Notes: a model not told the origin generated them from the letters alone. A stretch of 56,026 nt of DNA from Streptococcus suis (GCF_016743335.1 NZ_WCJE01000013.1:1-56026), one strand, 5' to 3'; positions 8,111-17,519 are shown, numbered from the stretch's first letter. A program made the numbers and translations.

Positions 8111-9624
8111 TGAATCAGTTGCTAACAACCTTTCTGGAACGCAAGTCAGACTGGCTGACAGCTCTATTTGAGCACCTGCGGATTTCCCTTTTGGCCTTGA
8201 TTATTGCTATTGCCATTGCGGTGCCACTGGGCTTGGTCTTGTCCAACAAGAAAAAGCTGACCGAGTGGAGTTTGCAAGTGACAGGGGTATTTCAAACCAT
8301 TCCATCCCTGGCACTGCTGGGGCTCTTCATTCCTTTTATGGGTATCGGAACGCTGCCTGCAGTGGTGGCTCTGGTTATTTATGCCATTTTCCCCATTTTG
8401 CAGGGGACGTTGACGGGACTTTCGGAAATCGATCCCTCGCTAGAGGAGGCTGCGACAGCCTTTGGAATGACCAAGCTAGAAAAACTGCGTAAGTTTCAGT
8501 TGGCTCTGGCCATGCCCATTCTCATGTCTGGTATTCGGACGGCATCCATTATGATTATTGGAACGGCAACGCTTGCTGCCTTGGTCGGTGCGGGCGGTTT
8601 GGGCTCTTTTATCCTCTTGGGAATCGACCGCAATGATTCGGCTCTGATTTTGATTGGGGCGGTGTCGTCGGCAGTCTTGGCTGTCCTCTTTGGCTCGGTC
8701 ATCAAGTTCTTGCAGGACAAGAAGCCTCGCACCATTCTGGCGGCACTCTTGGTCACACTTTTGGCAGTGGGAGCTAGTTATGTTCCGCTCAATCAGTCGT
8801 CATCGAAAAAGCTAGTCATCGCTGGTAAACTAGGGGCAGAGCCTGAAATCCTTATCAATATGTATAAACTTCTGATTGAAGACCAGACCGATATCGAGGT
8901 GGAGCTGGAGCCAAACTTTGGCAAAACCAGCTTCCTCTACGAAGCCCTTAAGTCTGGCTCGATTGATATCTATCCTGAGTACACTGGTACCATTACGACG
9001 ACACTATTGACCAACCCACCGTCTGACCTGTCCAACAATCCTGAGGAGGTTTATACCTACGCAAAAGAAGCGATTTTGGAGCAGGATGGCTTGGTTTATT
9101 TGGCTCCGACGGAATTTCAAAATACCTTTGCCTTAGCTGTGACAGAAGACTATGCTCAGAAAAACGGTCTTGAGAAGATTTCGGATTTGGCAAAAGTACA
9201 GCAGACAGCTGTCGCAGGCTTCTCTTTGGAGTTTAATGACCGTGAAGACGGGAATGTCGGTCTGACCAATCTTTACGGGCTCAATCTTAATGTCAAAACC
9301 ATGGAGCCTGCCCTTCGCTACGAAGCCATTAAAAATGGAGATGTGCAGCTAGTTGATGCCTACTCAACGGATAGCAAGATTGTTTCTTACAAGCTGAAAA
9401 TCCTGGAAGACGACAAAGAGCTCTTCCCACCCTATCAGGCCGCTCCGCTATTGACCAAAGAAACCTTAGACAAATATCCCGAGTTGGAGCAAGTCCTAGG
9501 GGTCTTGGCAGGCAACATCTCGACCGAGGAAATGACCCAGATGAACTATGCGGTCGATGTGGAAGGCAAGTCGGCAGAGCAAGTGGCGAGGGAATACCTC
9601 GAGAAAGAAAATCTACTAAAATAG
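8110..9624 (+). CDS. egtU: Fused permease/substrate-binding protein, EgtU-type
   Basis: A 504-aa fusion. Residues about 20-205 form a five- to six-helix permease with the EAA-like segment [26 protein letters not shown] further helix near 215-235 leads to an extracytoplasmic binding domain from about residue 242. Its [52 protein letters not shown] and DAYSTD segments agree with what I remember of pneumococcal EgtU, shown to import ergothioneine. Older annotations call such proteins OpuC/ProWX choline or betaine transporters, which cannot be excluded by eye. Neighbours (quinone reductase, MarR) fit import of a protective thiol better than osmoprotection. Base composition is richer in G+C than in the flanks. 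Confidence 0.7.
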   Translation: MNQLLTTFLERKSDWLTALFEHLRISLLALIIAIAIAVPLGLVLSNKKKLTEWSLQVTGVFQTIPSLALLGLFIPFMGIGTLPAVVALVIYAIFPILQGTLTGLSEIDPSLEEAATAFGMTKLEKLRKFQLALAMPILMSGIRTASIMIIGTATLAALVGAGGLGSFILLGIDRNDSALILIGAVSSAVLAVLFGSVIKFLQDKKPRTILAALLVTLLAVGASYVPLNQSSSKKLVIAGKLGAEPEILINMYKLLIEDQTDIEVELEPNFGKTSFLYEALKSGSIDIYPEYTGTITTTLLTNPPSDLSNNPEEVYTYAKEAILEQDGLVYLAPTEFQNTFALAVTEDYAQKNGLEKISDLAKVQQTAVAGFSLEFNDREDGNVGLTNLYGLNLNVKTMEPALRYEAIKNGDVQLVDAYSTDSKIVSYKLKILEDDKELFPPYQAAPLLTKETLDKYPELEQVLGVLAGNISTEEMTQMNYAVDVEGKSAEQVAREYLEKENLLK

Positions 9625-9633
9625 GAGAATATT

Positions 9634-10395
9634 ATGTCAAATCAATTGGAAAACGCTAAAAATCTTTACCTCCGTGGCATTCGCGACGGGGAAATCAAGG
9701 AAGTCCATGAGCACTACATGGGTGCTACTTACACCCAGCATAGTACGGGTGTACCTGATGAGAAAGAGGGCTTTGCGGCTTTCTTTGAGGACTTTTTCAA
9801 ACGCAATCCCAAGCGGGAAATCAATATCGTCCGTGCCATTGAAGACGGAAATTTTGTCTTTGTCCATGTCCACCAGAAACTCAATGACGGTGAGGCTGAG
9901 TGGGTGACGGCGGACATCTTCCGTTCGGATGAAAATGGTCGTATCGTCGAGCATTGGGATGTCATCGATGCCTATCCAAAAACCATTGGCCAAACAGACC
10001 CGATTTACGCAGACTTTGAGTTGACAGACCTAGACAAGACCGGGGACAACAAGAAAATTGTCCGTCGTTTCTTGGTCGATGTCCTTCAAAATGGGGAAAT
10101 CGACAAGTTTGACGACTATGTGGCAGCTGATCTGATTCAGCACAACCAAGAAATCGCTCAAGGCGGTGCAGCCTATAAGGACTATCTGGTAGAGAGTCAA
10201 GTCAACTACGACTTTGTCTTTAAGGTGATGGGACAGGGCAACTATGTGGTGGCTTATTCGAAAGTCTGGATTGCAGGTCAGGACTACGCCCACTTTGACA
10301 TCTACCGCCTCAAAGACGGAAAGATTGTCGAGCACTGGGACAACAAGGAAGTCATGCCAGAGAAAAAAGACTTGACAAATCTTGGGAAGTTTTAA
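9634..10395 (+). CDS. Duplicated SnoaL/NTF2-like protein
   Basis: This 253-aa cytoplasmic protein holds two tandem SnoaL-type alpha+beta cone domains (about residues 3-122 and 130-250). Each has the family ending: RIVEHWDVIDAYP in the first, KIVEHWDNKEVMP in the second. Each also has an early segment with YTQHSTG or LIQHNQE, where His is a typical pocket residue. It follows egtU by ten bases, with GGAG in the gap, and is the last gene of the operon before a hairpin. SnoaL-like proteins range from cyclases to hydrolases of small molecules. No specific reaction can be named. A role in processing a compound tied to the importer or oxidoreductase is inference. Confidence 0.7.
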   Translation: MSNQLENAKNLYLRGIRDGEIKEVHEHYMGATYTQHSTGVPDEKEGFAAFFEDFFKRNPKREINIVRAIEDGNFVFVHVHQKLNDGEAEWVTADIFRSDENGRIVEHWDVIDAYPKTIGQTDPIYADFELTDLDKTGDNKKIVRRFLVDVLQNGEIDKFDDYVAADLIQHNQEIAQGGAAYKDYLVESQVNYDFVFKVMGQGNYVVAYSKVWIAGQDYAHFDIYRLKDGKIVEHWDNKEVMPEKKDLTNLGKF

Positions 10396-10396
10396 G

Positions 10397-10442
10397 GGAA
10401 AAAAGCAGAGCAGGCAGTCTTGTTTGAGAAAGTCTGCTTTTT
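10397..10442 (+). terminator. Terminator of the MarR/egtUV operon
   Basis: AAAAAGCAGA pairs with TCTGCTTTTT over a loop that contains a smaller partly paired region. A T-rich stretch follows. Confidence 0.6.
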
Positions 10443-10502
10443 CAATTTTAAAAATATTCCATTTATGATATATCGCATATTTATACAATTATTGTGAGAA
10501 TG

Positions 10503-10511
10503 TGGTACAAT
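10503..10511 (+). promoter_or_regulatory. Extended -10 for the aminotransferase gene
   Basis: TGGTACAAT is an extended -10 (TG-n-TACAAT) about 30 bases before the ATG. The expected -35 position lacks a good hexamer. Confidence 0.45.
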
Positions 10512-10542
10512 AGTGACAGAATAAATTGAAGTAGGAAGACTG

Positions 10543-11667
10543 ATGAAATTACCGCGTTTCGGCGTTGAGGAGTGGCTAAATGTCCACGAAACCAGCGCCA
10601 TCTATGACATTGCAGGAGTGTCCATTTCTGCTCTAACTTTGGAAGAGTTATTTGACTTGTCAGGTACTAATCCAGAAGATTTTTATAAAAAATTGCAGAG
10701 CACTAGGCTCAATTATGGCTGGATAGAAGGTTCGCCAGCATTTAAAAAATCAGTTAGTCAACTCTATACAGGCGTCAAGCCAGAACAAATTCTCCAGACC
10801 AACGGGGCAACAGGGGCAAACTTGTTAGTTCTTTATAGTTTGATTGAGCCAGGGGACCATGTCATTTCTCTCTACCCAACCTACCAACAACTCTACGATA
10901 TTCCAAAGTCTTTGGGAGCAGAAGTGGATTTGTGGCAGATTGAGGAAGAGCATGGCTGGTTGCCAGACTTGGAAAAACTGCGTCAGCTCATTCGTCCTAA
11001 CACTAAGATTATTTGCATCAACAATGCCAATAATCCAACTGGCGCTGTCATGGATAGGGCCTATTTGGAAGAATTGGCGGAAATTGCTGATGAAGTTGGG
11101 GCTTACATTCTATCGGATGAAGTCTATCGTTCCTTTTCTGAGCTGGATGTGCCATCTATTATAGAAGTCTATGATAAAGGAATTGCTGTAAATAGCTTAT
11201 CCAAGACCTATTCTCTGCCAGGTATTCGCGTGGGTTGGGTGGCTGCCAATCATCAAGTAACCGATATTCTGAGAGATTATCGGGATTACACTATGATTTG
11301 TGCAGGTGTCTTTGATGACATGGTGGCCCAACTCGCTCTGGCATCTCGCAAAGAGATTTTGAAAAGAAATCGGCGCATTTTAGAAGAAAATTTAGCTATT
11401 TTGGACCAATGGATTGAGGAAGAACCCCTCGTTTCCTATATTCGACCAGCGGTTGTTTCTACCAGCTTTGTAAAAATTGCAGTGGATATGCCTATGGAAG
11501 AATTTTGCTTGCAACTTCTGCAGGAATACGGTGTTCTTCTAGTTCCTGGCAATCGGTTTGATCGTGATGGCTATGTCCGTCTGGGCTATGCCTGTGAACA
11601 AGAAACTCTAATCAAAGGATTAGAAAAATTATCCCAGTTTTTAAGAAGATTTGATAAAGAAAACTAG
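10543..11667 (+). CDS. PLP-dependent class I/II aminotransferase
   Basis: A 374-aa fold-type I enzyme. The PLP lysine is K221 in NSLSKTYSLPGIRVGW. NNANNPTGA (160-168) contributes the cofactor-binding Asn, ILSDEVYRS (189-197) supplies the Asp/Tyr pair, and a C-terminal Arg lies in GYVRLGYA. Length and motifs are those of the aspartate-aminotransferase-like superfamily. The substrate cannot be read from the sequence. A general amino-acid aminotransferase or a MalY/PatB-like lyase are both possible, though MalY-specific features were not seen. It is a single-gene unit with its own promoter and a shared bidirectional terminator. Confidence 0.8.
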   Translation: MKLPRFGVEEWLNVHETSAIYDIAGVSISALTLEELFDLSGTNPEDFYKKLQSTRLNYGWIEGSPAFKKSVSQLYTGVKPEQILQTNGATGANLLVLYSLIEPGDHVISLYPTYQQLYDIPKSLGAEVDLWQIEEEHGWLPDLEKLRQLIRPNTKIICINNANNPTGAVMDRAYLEELAEIADEVGAYILSDEVYRSFSELDVPSIIEVYDKGIAVNSLSKTYSLPGIRVGWVAANHQVTDILRDYRDYTMICAGVFDDMVAQLALASRKEILKRNRRILEENLAILDQWIEEEPLVSYIRPAVVSTSFVKIAVDMPMEEFCLQLLQEYGVLLVPGNRFDRDGYVRLGYACEQETLIKGLEKLSQFLRRFDKEN

Positions 11668-11690
11668 CTCAGGTGGTTGAGCTAGTTTTC
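11659..11690. terminator. Bidirectional terminator between converging genes
   Basis: GAAAACTAGCTCA and TGAGCTAGTTTTC form a perfect 13-bp stem around GGTGGT. The stop codons of both converging genes lie within the stem arms. Confidence 0.9.
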
Positions 11691-12851
11691 TTTATTTTCA
11701 GTTGTATTTCTTTGGAAGAGTTTCCGCCAATCTGGTAGAGAGATTTCAGGGCTTGGAATATTGTCCTTCCAAATTTGGTAGCGTGTATCGAAGAGCAGTC
11801 GAATGAGTTTGTCCATTATTTCTGCCTCTTGGGGAGTGAATTCTTTCCTTAATCGGTCCATTTCCTGTAATTTTTGGAGCGGATTGACAGTTATGTCGCT
11901 AAAACGCTCAATACCTGCTTTGATGAAGATGCCGAAAAACAAATCGAAGAAGTCTCGTAATTCATCGTCTGTTAGACTAGCCGTCCAAGTTTTTAGGGTT
12001 TGGTCCGTTTGGAGGCTGTCATTGGTCAGGGTGGGAGCTGACTTGAAATCATTTCCTTCAATATCCCACGAAAAGCTGATGTGTTGGAGCAGTCCGACTG
12101 TGTTGCTCTGAACAATCTGAGCATTTTCTGGTGTTTCTAACATCATACCGACGATTGAATTCTGGGGAATGACAGGGAAAATCCGTTGGTGAATAGCTTG
12201 GTAACTAGGTGCTTCCAGGTGTTTTTTGTGTAAGCCAGGTGAATCAAAGGGATAGATAGCTAGGATTCTATCCTGTTGGTCTGTAGCTTGCTGGCATGCT
12301 GCATAGAGGGCTAAATTTCCGCCTTTCGAATGACCGGCCAGATAAAAATGCCCCCCCTGCTGCATCATAAGTTTTTCTAAGTAGCTACTTGCTGCACGTT
12401 GGGCAGGAATTTCATCCATATAGGTCATGTGGAAATCTTCCTTCCAACCGATAATAGTATCATCTGTCCCTCTGAAGCAAGTCACAATTGTTTTTCGGTC
12501 AATGCGATAGCTGATTGCTGAAAACTGCTTTTCCTGTTCCAACTGATAATCGTCAACGAAGCCAAATGCCTTGATAGATTTGAAGCGTTTGGATTTGGCT
12601 AGAAGTCCTAGTAAGGCTAGGCGGTTTTTGGTCACCATAGAAAAGGGAGGGAAATTATTTTTGTAGGTCTCTTCAAAGGCCGCTGCCAACCGATCAAGTC
12701 GTACACCATTTTCTGTAAAAGAGTAGGGGACCAGATTATCAAAAGGGAGGTAGGAAAGTTCGGTCAGAGCCAGAATATCTAGCTTATTGATAGGTTTATC
12801 ATAAAAATTATCGTATTGAGTTTCTTCAATATAGGTTAATAAATTCGGCAT
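11682..12851 (-). CDS. Mbeg1-like alpha/beta hydrolase (DUF2974)
   Basis: A 389-aa protein with the nucleophile elbow LAGHSKGGNLALYAA (Ser175) and an upstream FRGTDDTIIGWKEDF segment, both typical of the lipase-3/Mbeg1-like (DUF2974) family. There is no signal peptide or obvious membrane segment. The N-terminus (ALTELSYLPFDNL) matches the family opening. Substrates of bacterial members are unknown; a lipase or esterase activity is expected from the fold. It is transcribed alone, facing the aminotransferase. The start has AAAGGA upstream. Confidence 0.8.
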   Translation of the reverse strand: MPNLLTYIEETQYDNFYDKPINKLDILALTELSYLPFDNLVPYSFTENGVRLDRLAAAFEETYKNNFPPFSMVTKNRLALLGLLAKSKRFKSIKAFGFVDDYQLEQEKQFSAISYRIDRKTIVTCFRGTDDTIIGWKEDFHMTYMDEIPAQRAASSYLEKLMMQQGGHFYLAGHSKGGNLALYAACQQATDQQDRILAIYPFDSPGLHKKHLEAPSYQAIHQRIFPVIPQNSIVGMMLETPENAQIVQSNTVGLLQHISFSWDIEGNDFKSAPTLTNDSLQTDQTLKTWTASLTDDELRDFFDLFFGIFIKAGIERFSDITVNPLQKLQEMDRLRKEFTPQEAEIMDKLIRLLFDTRYQIWKDNIPSPEISLPDWRKLFQRNTTENKEN

Positions 12852-12958
12852 AGTAGTCCTTTCCTTTTTTATCTAGTATAACGAAATATGCTTGGTCTGA
12901 CAAATCTTAGTTTGAGATTGTTTGTTAGAAAAATCGGACCATTTTGTGATTTATAGGC

Positions 12959-12964
12959 TATAAT
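12959..12964 (+). promoter_or_regulatory. -10 box for the Bce-type regulator gene
   Basis: TATAAT sits about 30 bases before the ATG of the response regulator, with GGGAGAG as ribosome-binding site. No convincing -35 was seen. Confidence 0.4.
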
Positions 12965-12994
12965 ATATAGTATATATGAAAAAGGGAGAGAGCG

Positions 12995-13678
12995 ATGCAA
13001 AAGATTTTAGTTATCGAGGACGATAAAACGATTAGCCAACTAGTTGCTAAAAACTTGATAAACTGGGGTTACCAGGTGCAAGAGGTCCAAGATTTTCAGA
13101 TGGTTTTGGAACAGATGGAAGAGTTTCAGCCCCATTTGATTTTGCTGGATATTGGTCTGCCGTTTTTCAATGGCTATTACTGGTGTCAGGAAATTCGCAA
13201 GACATCCCGTGTGCCTATTATGTTTCTGTCTTCACATGACCAGCCCATGGACATTGTCATGGCAATCAATATGGGGGCGGATGACTATGTGACCAAGCCC
13301 TTTGAAATGACGGTTCTCCTGGCCAAAATACAGGGGCTTCTCAGAAGAACCTATGACTTTGTCGGAGAACAAAGTTTACTCTGGTTTGAAGAAGTTTTCT
13401 TGGACTTGAAGACCATGCAGGTGTCCTATGGACAGGATGTGGAAGAATTGACCCGAAATGAATTTCAGATTTTACGCGTTTTATTTGAACATGGCAAAGA
13501 AGTGGTCAGCCGCGAGGAGTTGATGAGAGAACTCTGGAATAGTGATATTTTTGTGGATGACAATACTTTGTCGGTTAACATCGCTCGCCTGCGTAAAAAG
13601 TTGGCAGAGTTGGGCTTGCCTAACTTGATTATGACCAAGAAAGGAGTAGGCTACGGCCTGGTGTGGACACATGAATAA
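12995..13678 (+). CDS. bceR: OmpR-family response regulator, BceR-type
   Basis: This 227-aa regulator has a receiver domain with acidic pocket EDD (8-10), phosphoacceptor D52 in LLDIGLP, and K101 in DDYVTKPFE. A winged-helix output domain follows (LTRNEFQILRVLFEHGKEVVSREEL, then a wing near RLRKKLAELG). It overlaps the kinase gene by 8 bases. Together with the adjacent short kinase and the ABC pair it forms a Bce-like module that senses and resists cell-wall peptides such as bacitracin or lantibiotics. Its likely target is the promoter ahead of the ATPase gene. The inducing peptide cannot be told. Confidence 0.85.
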   Translation: MQKILVIEDDKTISQLVAKNLINWGYQVQEVQDFQMVLEQMEEFQPHLILLDIGLPFFNGYYWCQEIRKTSRVPIMFLSSHDQPMDIVMAINMGADDYVTKPFEMTVLLAKIQGLLRRTYDFVGEQSLLWFEEVFLDLKTMQVSYGQDVEELTRNEFQILRVLFEHGKEVVSREELMRELWNSDIFVDDNTLSVNIARLRKKLAELGLPNLIMTKKGVGYGLVWTHE

Positions 13679-14663
13679 GGATGATTTTGGCTCATTAGTA
13701 CCAGGATTTTTGACCTCATGGCTCGGTCGTCGCTTGATTTTTCTGATAGCCTACGCCGTTTTTGCTGTGGCTATTCTGGCTTATAGTAGCCTCTTTGACA
13801 TCCAAAGAAACTTGGTTTACTACGCCCTCACCCTGCTCACTATCTGCTGGCTCCTCGCCCTCCTCTGGGATTTTTTCAGGGAATTTTCCCGCTTTGGAAA
13901 AATCTGGCGTGGTCAGAAAGTGACTACTGGGACAGCCAGTGAGCGTTTGTTGCAGGAAAAAGTGGAGCGACTAGAAGTCCAGAACAAGCTCTTGATTGAA
14001 AAACAGCGTCAGGAACAGACAGAATTAGACGACTACTACACCCTCTGGGCCCACCAGATGAAAACGCCGATTGCAGCCAGTCAGCTCTTGGTCAAGGAAG
14101 TAGATAGTAGTTCAGTTCGTCACCAACTGGAATCAGAACTCTTTAAAATCGAACAATACACAGGCTTGGTCTTGAACTATCTGCGTTTACAGTCCTTTCA
14201 TGATGATTTGGTTATCGAATCTGTTAATTTGGAAGAGCTGGTCAGAAGTCTGGTCAAGAAATATTCCCTCTTTTTCATTCAGGCTAATACTAGCTTGGAC
14301 TTGGGTCAGTTGGATAGGACAGTAAAGACCGACAAACGCTGGCTGGGTCTCTTGATTGAGCAAATTTTATCCAATGCCCTCAAGTATTGTCAGGGGGGAA
14401 GCGTTTCGATTGTTTTGGATGGGGATGAGTTGGTCATTCGTGATACGGGAATTGGGATTGCTGAAAGCGACTTGGAACGGGTCTTTGAGCGTGGTTTCTC
14501 AGGTTTCAATGGCCGCAGAACCCAGCAATCTTCGGGTCTGGGGCTCTATCTCTCACGGAAAATTGCTGCGGAGCTGGGCTATTCCCTAAAGCTAAAATCA
14601 AAAGTGGGTCGGGGAACAGAGGTGCGAATCGGTATCAAAGAAGTGGAGTTGATTTTTGATTAA
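13671..14663 (+). CDS. bceS: Intramembrane-sensing histidine kinase, BceS-type
   Basis: This 330-aa kinase has two transmembrane helices (about 21-42 and 49-69) with almost no extracellular loop, the hallmark of intramembrane-sensing BceS kinases. The phosphoacceptor is H128 in LWAHQMKTPIAAS. The ATPase has the N box QILSNALKY, G1 DTGIGI and G2 SSGLGLYLS. Lacking a sensor domain, it probably reads the state of the cognate ABC transporter, as BceS does through BceAB. It is followed by a 95-base gap containing the transporter promoter. Confidence 0.88.
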   Translation: MNKDDFGSLVPGFLTSWLGRRLIFLIAYAVFAVAILAYSSLFDIQRNLVYYALTLLTICWLLALLWDFFREFSRFGKIWRGQKVTTGTASERLLQEKVERLEVQNKLLIEKQRQEQTELDDYYTLWAHQMKTPIAASQLLVKEVDSSSVRHQLESELFKIEQYTGLVLNYLRLQSFHDDLVIESVNLEELVRSLVKKYSLFFIQANTSLDLGQLDRTVKTDKRWLGLLIEQILSNALKYCQGGSVSIVLDGDELVIRDTGIGIAESDLERVFERGFSGFNGRRTQQSSGLGLYLSRKIAAELGYSLKLKSKVGRGTEVRIGIKEVELIFD

Positions 14664-14665
14664 TC

Positions 14666-14729
14666 TTACAAAACTGTCACGTAAATGAAAGCTAAGACTA
14701 TGGTAGTTTATCTTGGGACCGTGTAGAAT
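14666..14729 (+). promoter_or_regulatory. BceR-type operator and promoter of the ABC pair
   Basis: TTAC at 14666 and GTAA at 14681 frame the inverted element TTACAAAACTGTCACGTAA. TAGAAT (14724-14729) is a -10, and no normal -35 is present. This is expected for a promoter that depends on an activator bound upstream. The resemblance to BceR-type boxes is from memory. It places the transporter genes under control of the two-component system just upstream. Confidence 0.5.
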
Positions 14730-14758
14730 GAAGGTAGAAAAAGAAAAGGAGTTAAGTT

Positions 14759-15517
14759 ATGTCAGTTTTAGATGTTCAACACGTTCAAAAGATATACAGT
14801 TCTCTCTTTAAGGCGGGACAGGTTGAGGCCTTGAAGGATATTCATTTTACAGTTGAAAAGGGTGAATATGTCGCCATTATGGGTGAGTCTGGTTCTGGAA
14901 AATCCACCTTGCTCAATATTTTGGCGACCCTTGATAAGCCAACGCAGGGCAAGGTCTTACTTAACGGAGTGGATACCCAGTCTATCAAGAGCAAGGAAGC
15001 GGCAGCCTTTCGTCGGGAGAAATTGGGCTTTGTCTTCCAGGATTTTAATCTCTTGGACACCCTCTCTGTCAAGGATAATGTGCTTTTGCCTCTGGTTTTG
15101 TCTCGCTATCCGATTGATGAGATGAACAAGCGACTCATTCATACGCTTAATAGCCTGGGAATTGCGACCTTGCAAGACAAGATGCCCTACGAGATTTCGG
15201 GTGGTCAGCAGCAACGGGTTGCGGTGGCGCGTGCGATTATCACACGACCTGAAATTCTTTTGGCAGATGAGCCGACTGGAGCCCTCGACTCCAAATCAAC
15301 GGCAACTCTTCTCGATATTTTTGAAAAAATCAACCAAGAAGGGCAAACCATTCTGATGGTAACCCACTCGACAGTAGCAGCTAGTCGTGCCAAACGGGTT
15401 CTCTTCATCAAGGATGGCATCCTCTACAATCAAATCTACCGAGGTGAGAGAACCAGTCAGGAAATGTATCAGTTGATTTCAGATACCTTGACACTTATGG
15501 CGAATCGAGGTGAGTAG
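14759..15517 (+). CDS. bceA: ABC transporter ATPase, BceA-type
   Basis: This 252-aa protein of the MacB/LolD/BceA class has Walker A GESGSGKST, a Q-loop FVFQDFNLLDTL, signature ISGGQQQRVA, and Walker B EILLADEPTGALDS with switch His in MVTHST. AAAGGAG precedes the ATG. It overlaps the permease gene by 8 bases. With the permease it should form a transporter that frees lipid II-cycle intermediates from antimicrobial peptides. Confidence 0.9.
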   Translation: MSVLDVQHVQKIYSSLFKAGQVEALKDIHFTVEKGEYVAIMGESGSGKSTLLNILATLDKPTQGKVLLNGVDTQSIKSKEAAAFRREKLGFVFQDFNLLDTLSVKDNVLLPLVLSRYPIDEMNKRLIHTLNSLGIATLQDKMPYEISGGQQQRVAVARAIITRPEILLADEPTGALDSKSTATLLDIFEKINQEGQTILMVTHSTVAASRAKRVLFIKDGILYNQIYRGERTSQEMYQLISDTLTLMANRGE

Positions 15518-17519
15518 TATGTTTGGACTAACCGTTCGATTGGCTCTGACCAATCTCAAAAAGAACCGCAGACTCTATTTTCCCTATGCCCTGATGACTA
15601 TTTTGTCTACAGCCATTGCCTATATATTTGCATCGCTTGCCTTTCATCCTGATTTAGGTCAGGTCAAGGGAGCCGATGGGGTAACCATGGTATTGGGCTT
15701 CGGTATGATTGTGGTCATGTTGGCGGTTGCCATCATGGTTTTCTATGCCAATAGTTTTGTCATGAAGCAGCGGTCAAAAGAGTTTGGTGTCTATAGCATT
15801 CTTGGTCTGGAGAAAAAACATCTCTTCTTGATGACTTTTCTAGAAAATCTGATCTTTTCAGTCGGTACCATTCTAGCTGGCTTGCTCTTGGGACTGGCTC
15901 TAGATAAACTCTTCTATGCGCTCTTGCTGAAAGCCATGCAGATGCCTGTGGTCCTAGCTTCAACCTTCCAGTTGAAAAGTCTAGTCACTGTACTTATCTA
16001 TCTCTTTGGGATTTTTGCTTTGGTCAGCCTCTTTAATATTGGAAAACTGGGCTTGACTGACTCTCTCAAACTGGTTCAAGGTAAGAAGCGTGGGGATAAG
16101 AAATCAGGCTTCCTCTGGCTACAGACCCTCTTAGCTCTTATCTTATTGGGCACAGGCTATGCTATTGCCCAACTAGTGACCAGTCCGCTGACAGCTATTC
16201 CAAGTTTCTTTGGAGCGACTCTTCTGGTTATCTTTGGGACTTATTTGCTTTTCCACGCAGGTGTTATCAGTCTATTAAACTGGCTAAAACAGCGTCAGAC
16301 CTATTATTACAAGCCTGAGAATTTTATTTCAGTATCCAACTTGATTTTCCGTATGCGGAAAAATGCTCTAGGTCTTGCAACCATTACCATCCTCTCTAGT
16401 ATGTTCTTGGTGACCATGGTTGGAGGGCTCAATATTTACATCGGTGGCAAGGATTATATTGCCAATCAAAATCCAAATGACTTTTCGATTGATGTTGGAA
16501 TGCAGCCAACCACTTCAAAAGATCAAACGGAGGAGTGGGCGGAAGCTATCTTAGAAGAGACAGATATTCCTGTTGAAAGTAAGGTAGTCTATCCTTATCA
16601 GCAAGCCTATTTTTCTGAGGTGACAAACCAGCAAGTAAGATTTTTGACGGAAAAAGAGTCATGGATGGATTTTTCTAATCAAGTAGGTGTAGGCTATATT
16701 TTGGATAAAGCTACATATGAAAAAATGACTAGTCAAAAACTGGAGTTGGCAGCTGACCAAGTGGCCATTTATAGTAAGGGAGTCCAGTATCAAGCTGGTC
16801 AAACCCTCACCTTTGATGAAAAGGAGATGGAAGTTGCCCAAGTCTTGCCCCAAAATGTGACCCTAGGTCATCTGCCAGACCATGTGACTTTTAATTTTAG
16901 TAAGTATTTAGTTATTGTTGTTCAAGACTTGACAATATTTGAAAATCAAGCCGAAAATCGCTATTATATGGGCTTTGAAAGCAGTCTACCAGAAGAAGAG
17001 CAGGTAGATAGCCAGGAGATCTTCTTATCCAGTACTTTTGAAAGCGAACTGTGGAGCTCTAATATTCTTCCAGATGGGACCAACTCGATTAGTCTCGCCT
17101 ACCGAGCTTATGCCATGCGTAGTTTCTTCAGTTTTGCAGGTTCACTTTTCTTCATCGGCCTCTTGCTTTCACTCATCTTTTTGATGGCGGTGGTGCTGGT
17201 GATTTACTTCAAACAGATTTCAGAAGGCTATGAAGACAGAGATCGCTTCGTCATTATGACTAAGGTTGGTCTGGATGAGGATCAGACCAGACAGTCCATT
17301 CGCAAGCAATTGCTGACCGTCTTTTTCCTACCTATCTTACTTGCCTTTGTCCATCTTGCCTTTGCCTACAAGATGCTCTCGTCTATCTTGTTGTCTATCG
17401 GCGTGGTCAATGCTGGGCTGATGCTACAAGTAACAGCAGGCATCTGTGGTGGCTATCTCCTCCTCTATCTAGTGGTCTATGCCATCACAACACGGTCTTA
17501 CAAACAGATTATTTCCTAA
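15510..17519 (+). CDS. bceB: ABC transporter permease, BceB-type
   Basis: A 669-aa FtsX-like permease with about ten transmembrane helices. After the first eight or so (ending near NALGLATITILSSMFLVTMVGG) comes an extracellular domain of roughly 200 residues (about 305-530), followed by the last three helices. That large loop before the final helices is characteristic of BceB/VraE permeases and receives the peptide-bound target. The start lies within the ATPase gene. A strong terminator follows. The whole cassette (regulator, kinase, ATPase, permease) is complete with no visible defects. Confidence 0.9.
   Translation: MSSMFGLTVRLALTNLKKNRRLYFPYALMTILSTAIAYIFASLAFHPDLGQVKGADGVTMVLGFGMIVVMLAVAIMVFYANSFVMKQRSKEFGVYSILGLEKKHLFLMTFLENLIFSVGTILAGLLLGLALDKLFYALLLKAMQMPVVLASTFQLKSLVTVLIYLFGIFALVSLFNIGKLGLTDSLKLVQGKKRGDKKSGFLWLQTLLALILLGTGYAIAQLVTSPLTAIPSFFGATLLVIFGTYLLFHAGVISLLNWLKQRQTYYYKPENFISVSNLIFRMRKNALGLATITILSSMFLVTMVGGLNIYIGGKDYIANQNPNDFSIDVGMQPTTSKDQTEEWAEAILEETDIPVESKVVYPYQQAYFSEVTNQQVRFLTEKESWMDFSNQVGVGYILDKATYEKMTSQKLELAADQVAIYSKGVQYQAGQTLTFDEKEMEVAQVLPQNVTLGHLPDHVTFNFSKYLVIVVQDLTIFENQAENRYYMGFESSLPEEEQVDSQEIFLSSTFESELWSSNILPDGTNSISLAYRAYAMRSFFSFAGSLFFIGLLLSLIFLMAVVLVIYFKQISEGYEDRDRFVIMTKVGLDEDQTRQSIRKQLLTVFFLPILLAFVHLAFAYKMLSSILLSIGVVNAGLMLQVTAGICGGYLLLYLVVYAITTRSYKQIIS

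Noticed and set aside
7379..9624. OpuC osmoprotectant transporter as the firm call
   Set aside because: The ATPase lacks the CBS domains used for osmosensing and the binding domain agrees better with EgtU as I remember it. Osmoprotectant uptake is kept only as an alternative.
14759..17519. MacAB-type macrolide exporter
   Set aside because: No membrane-fusion protein is present. The ten-helix permease with a large loop before the last helices and the adjacent loop-less kinase define a Bce module.
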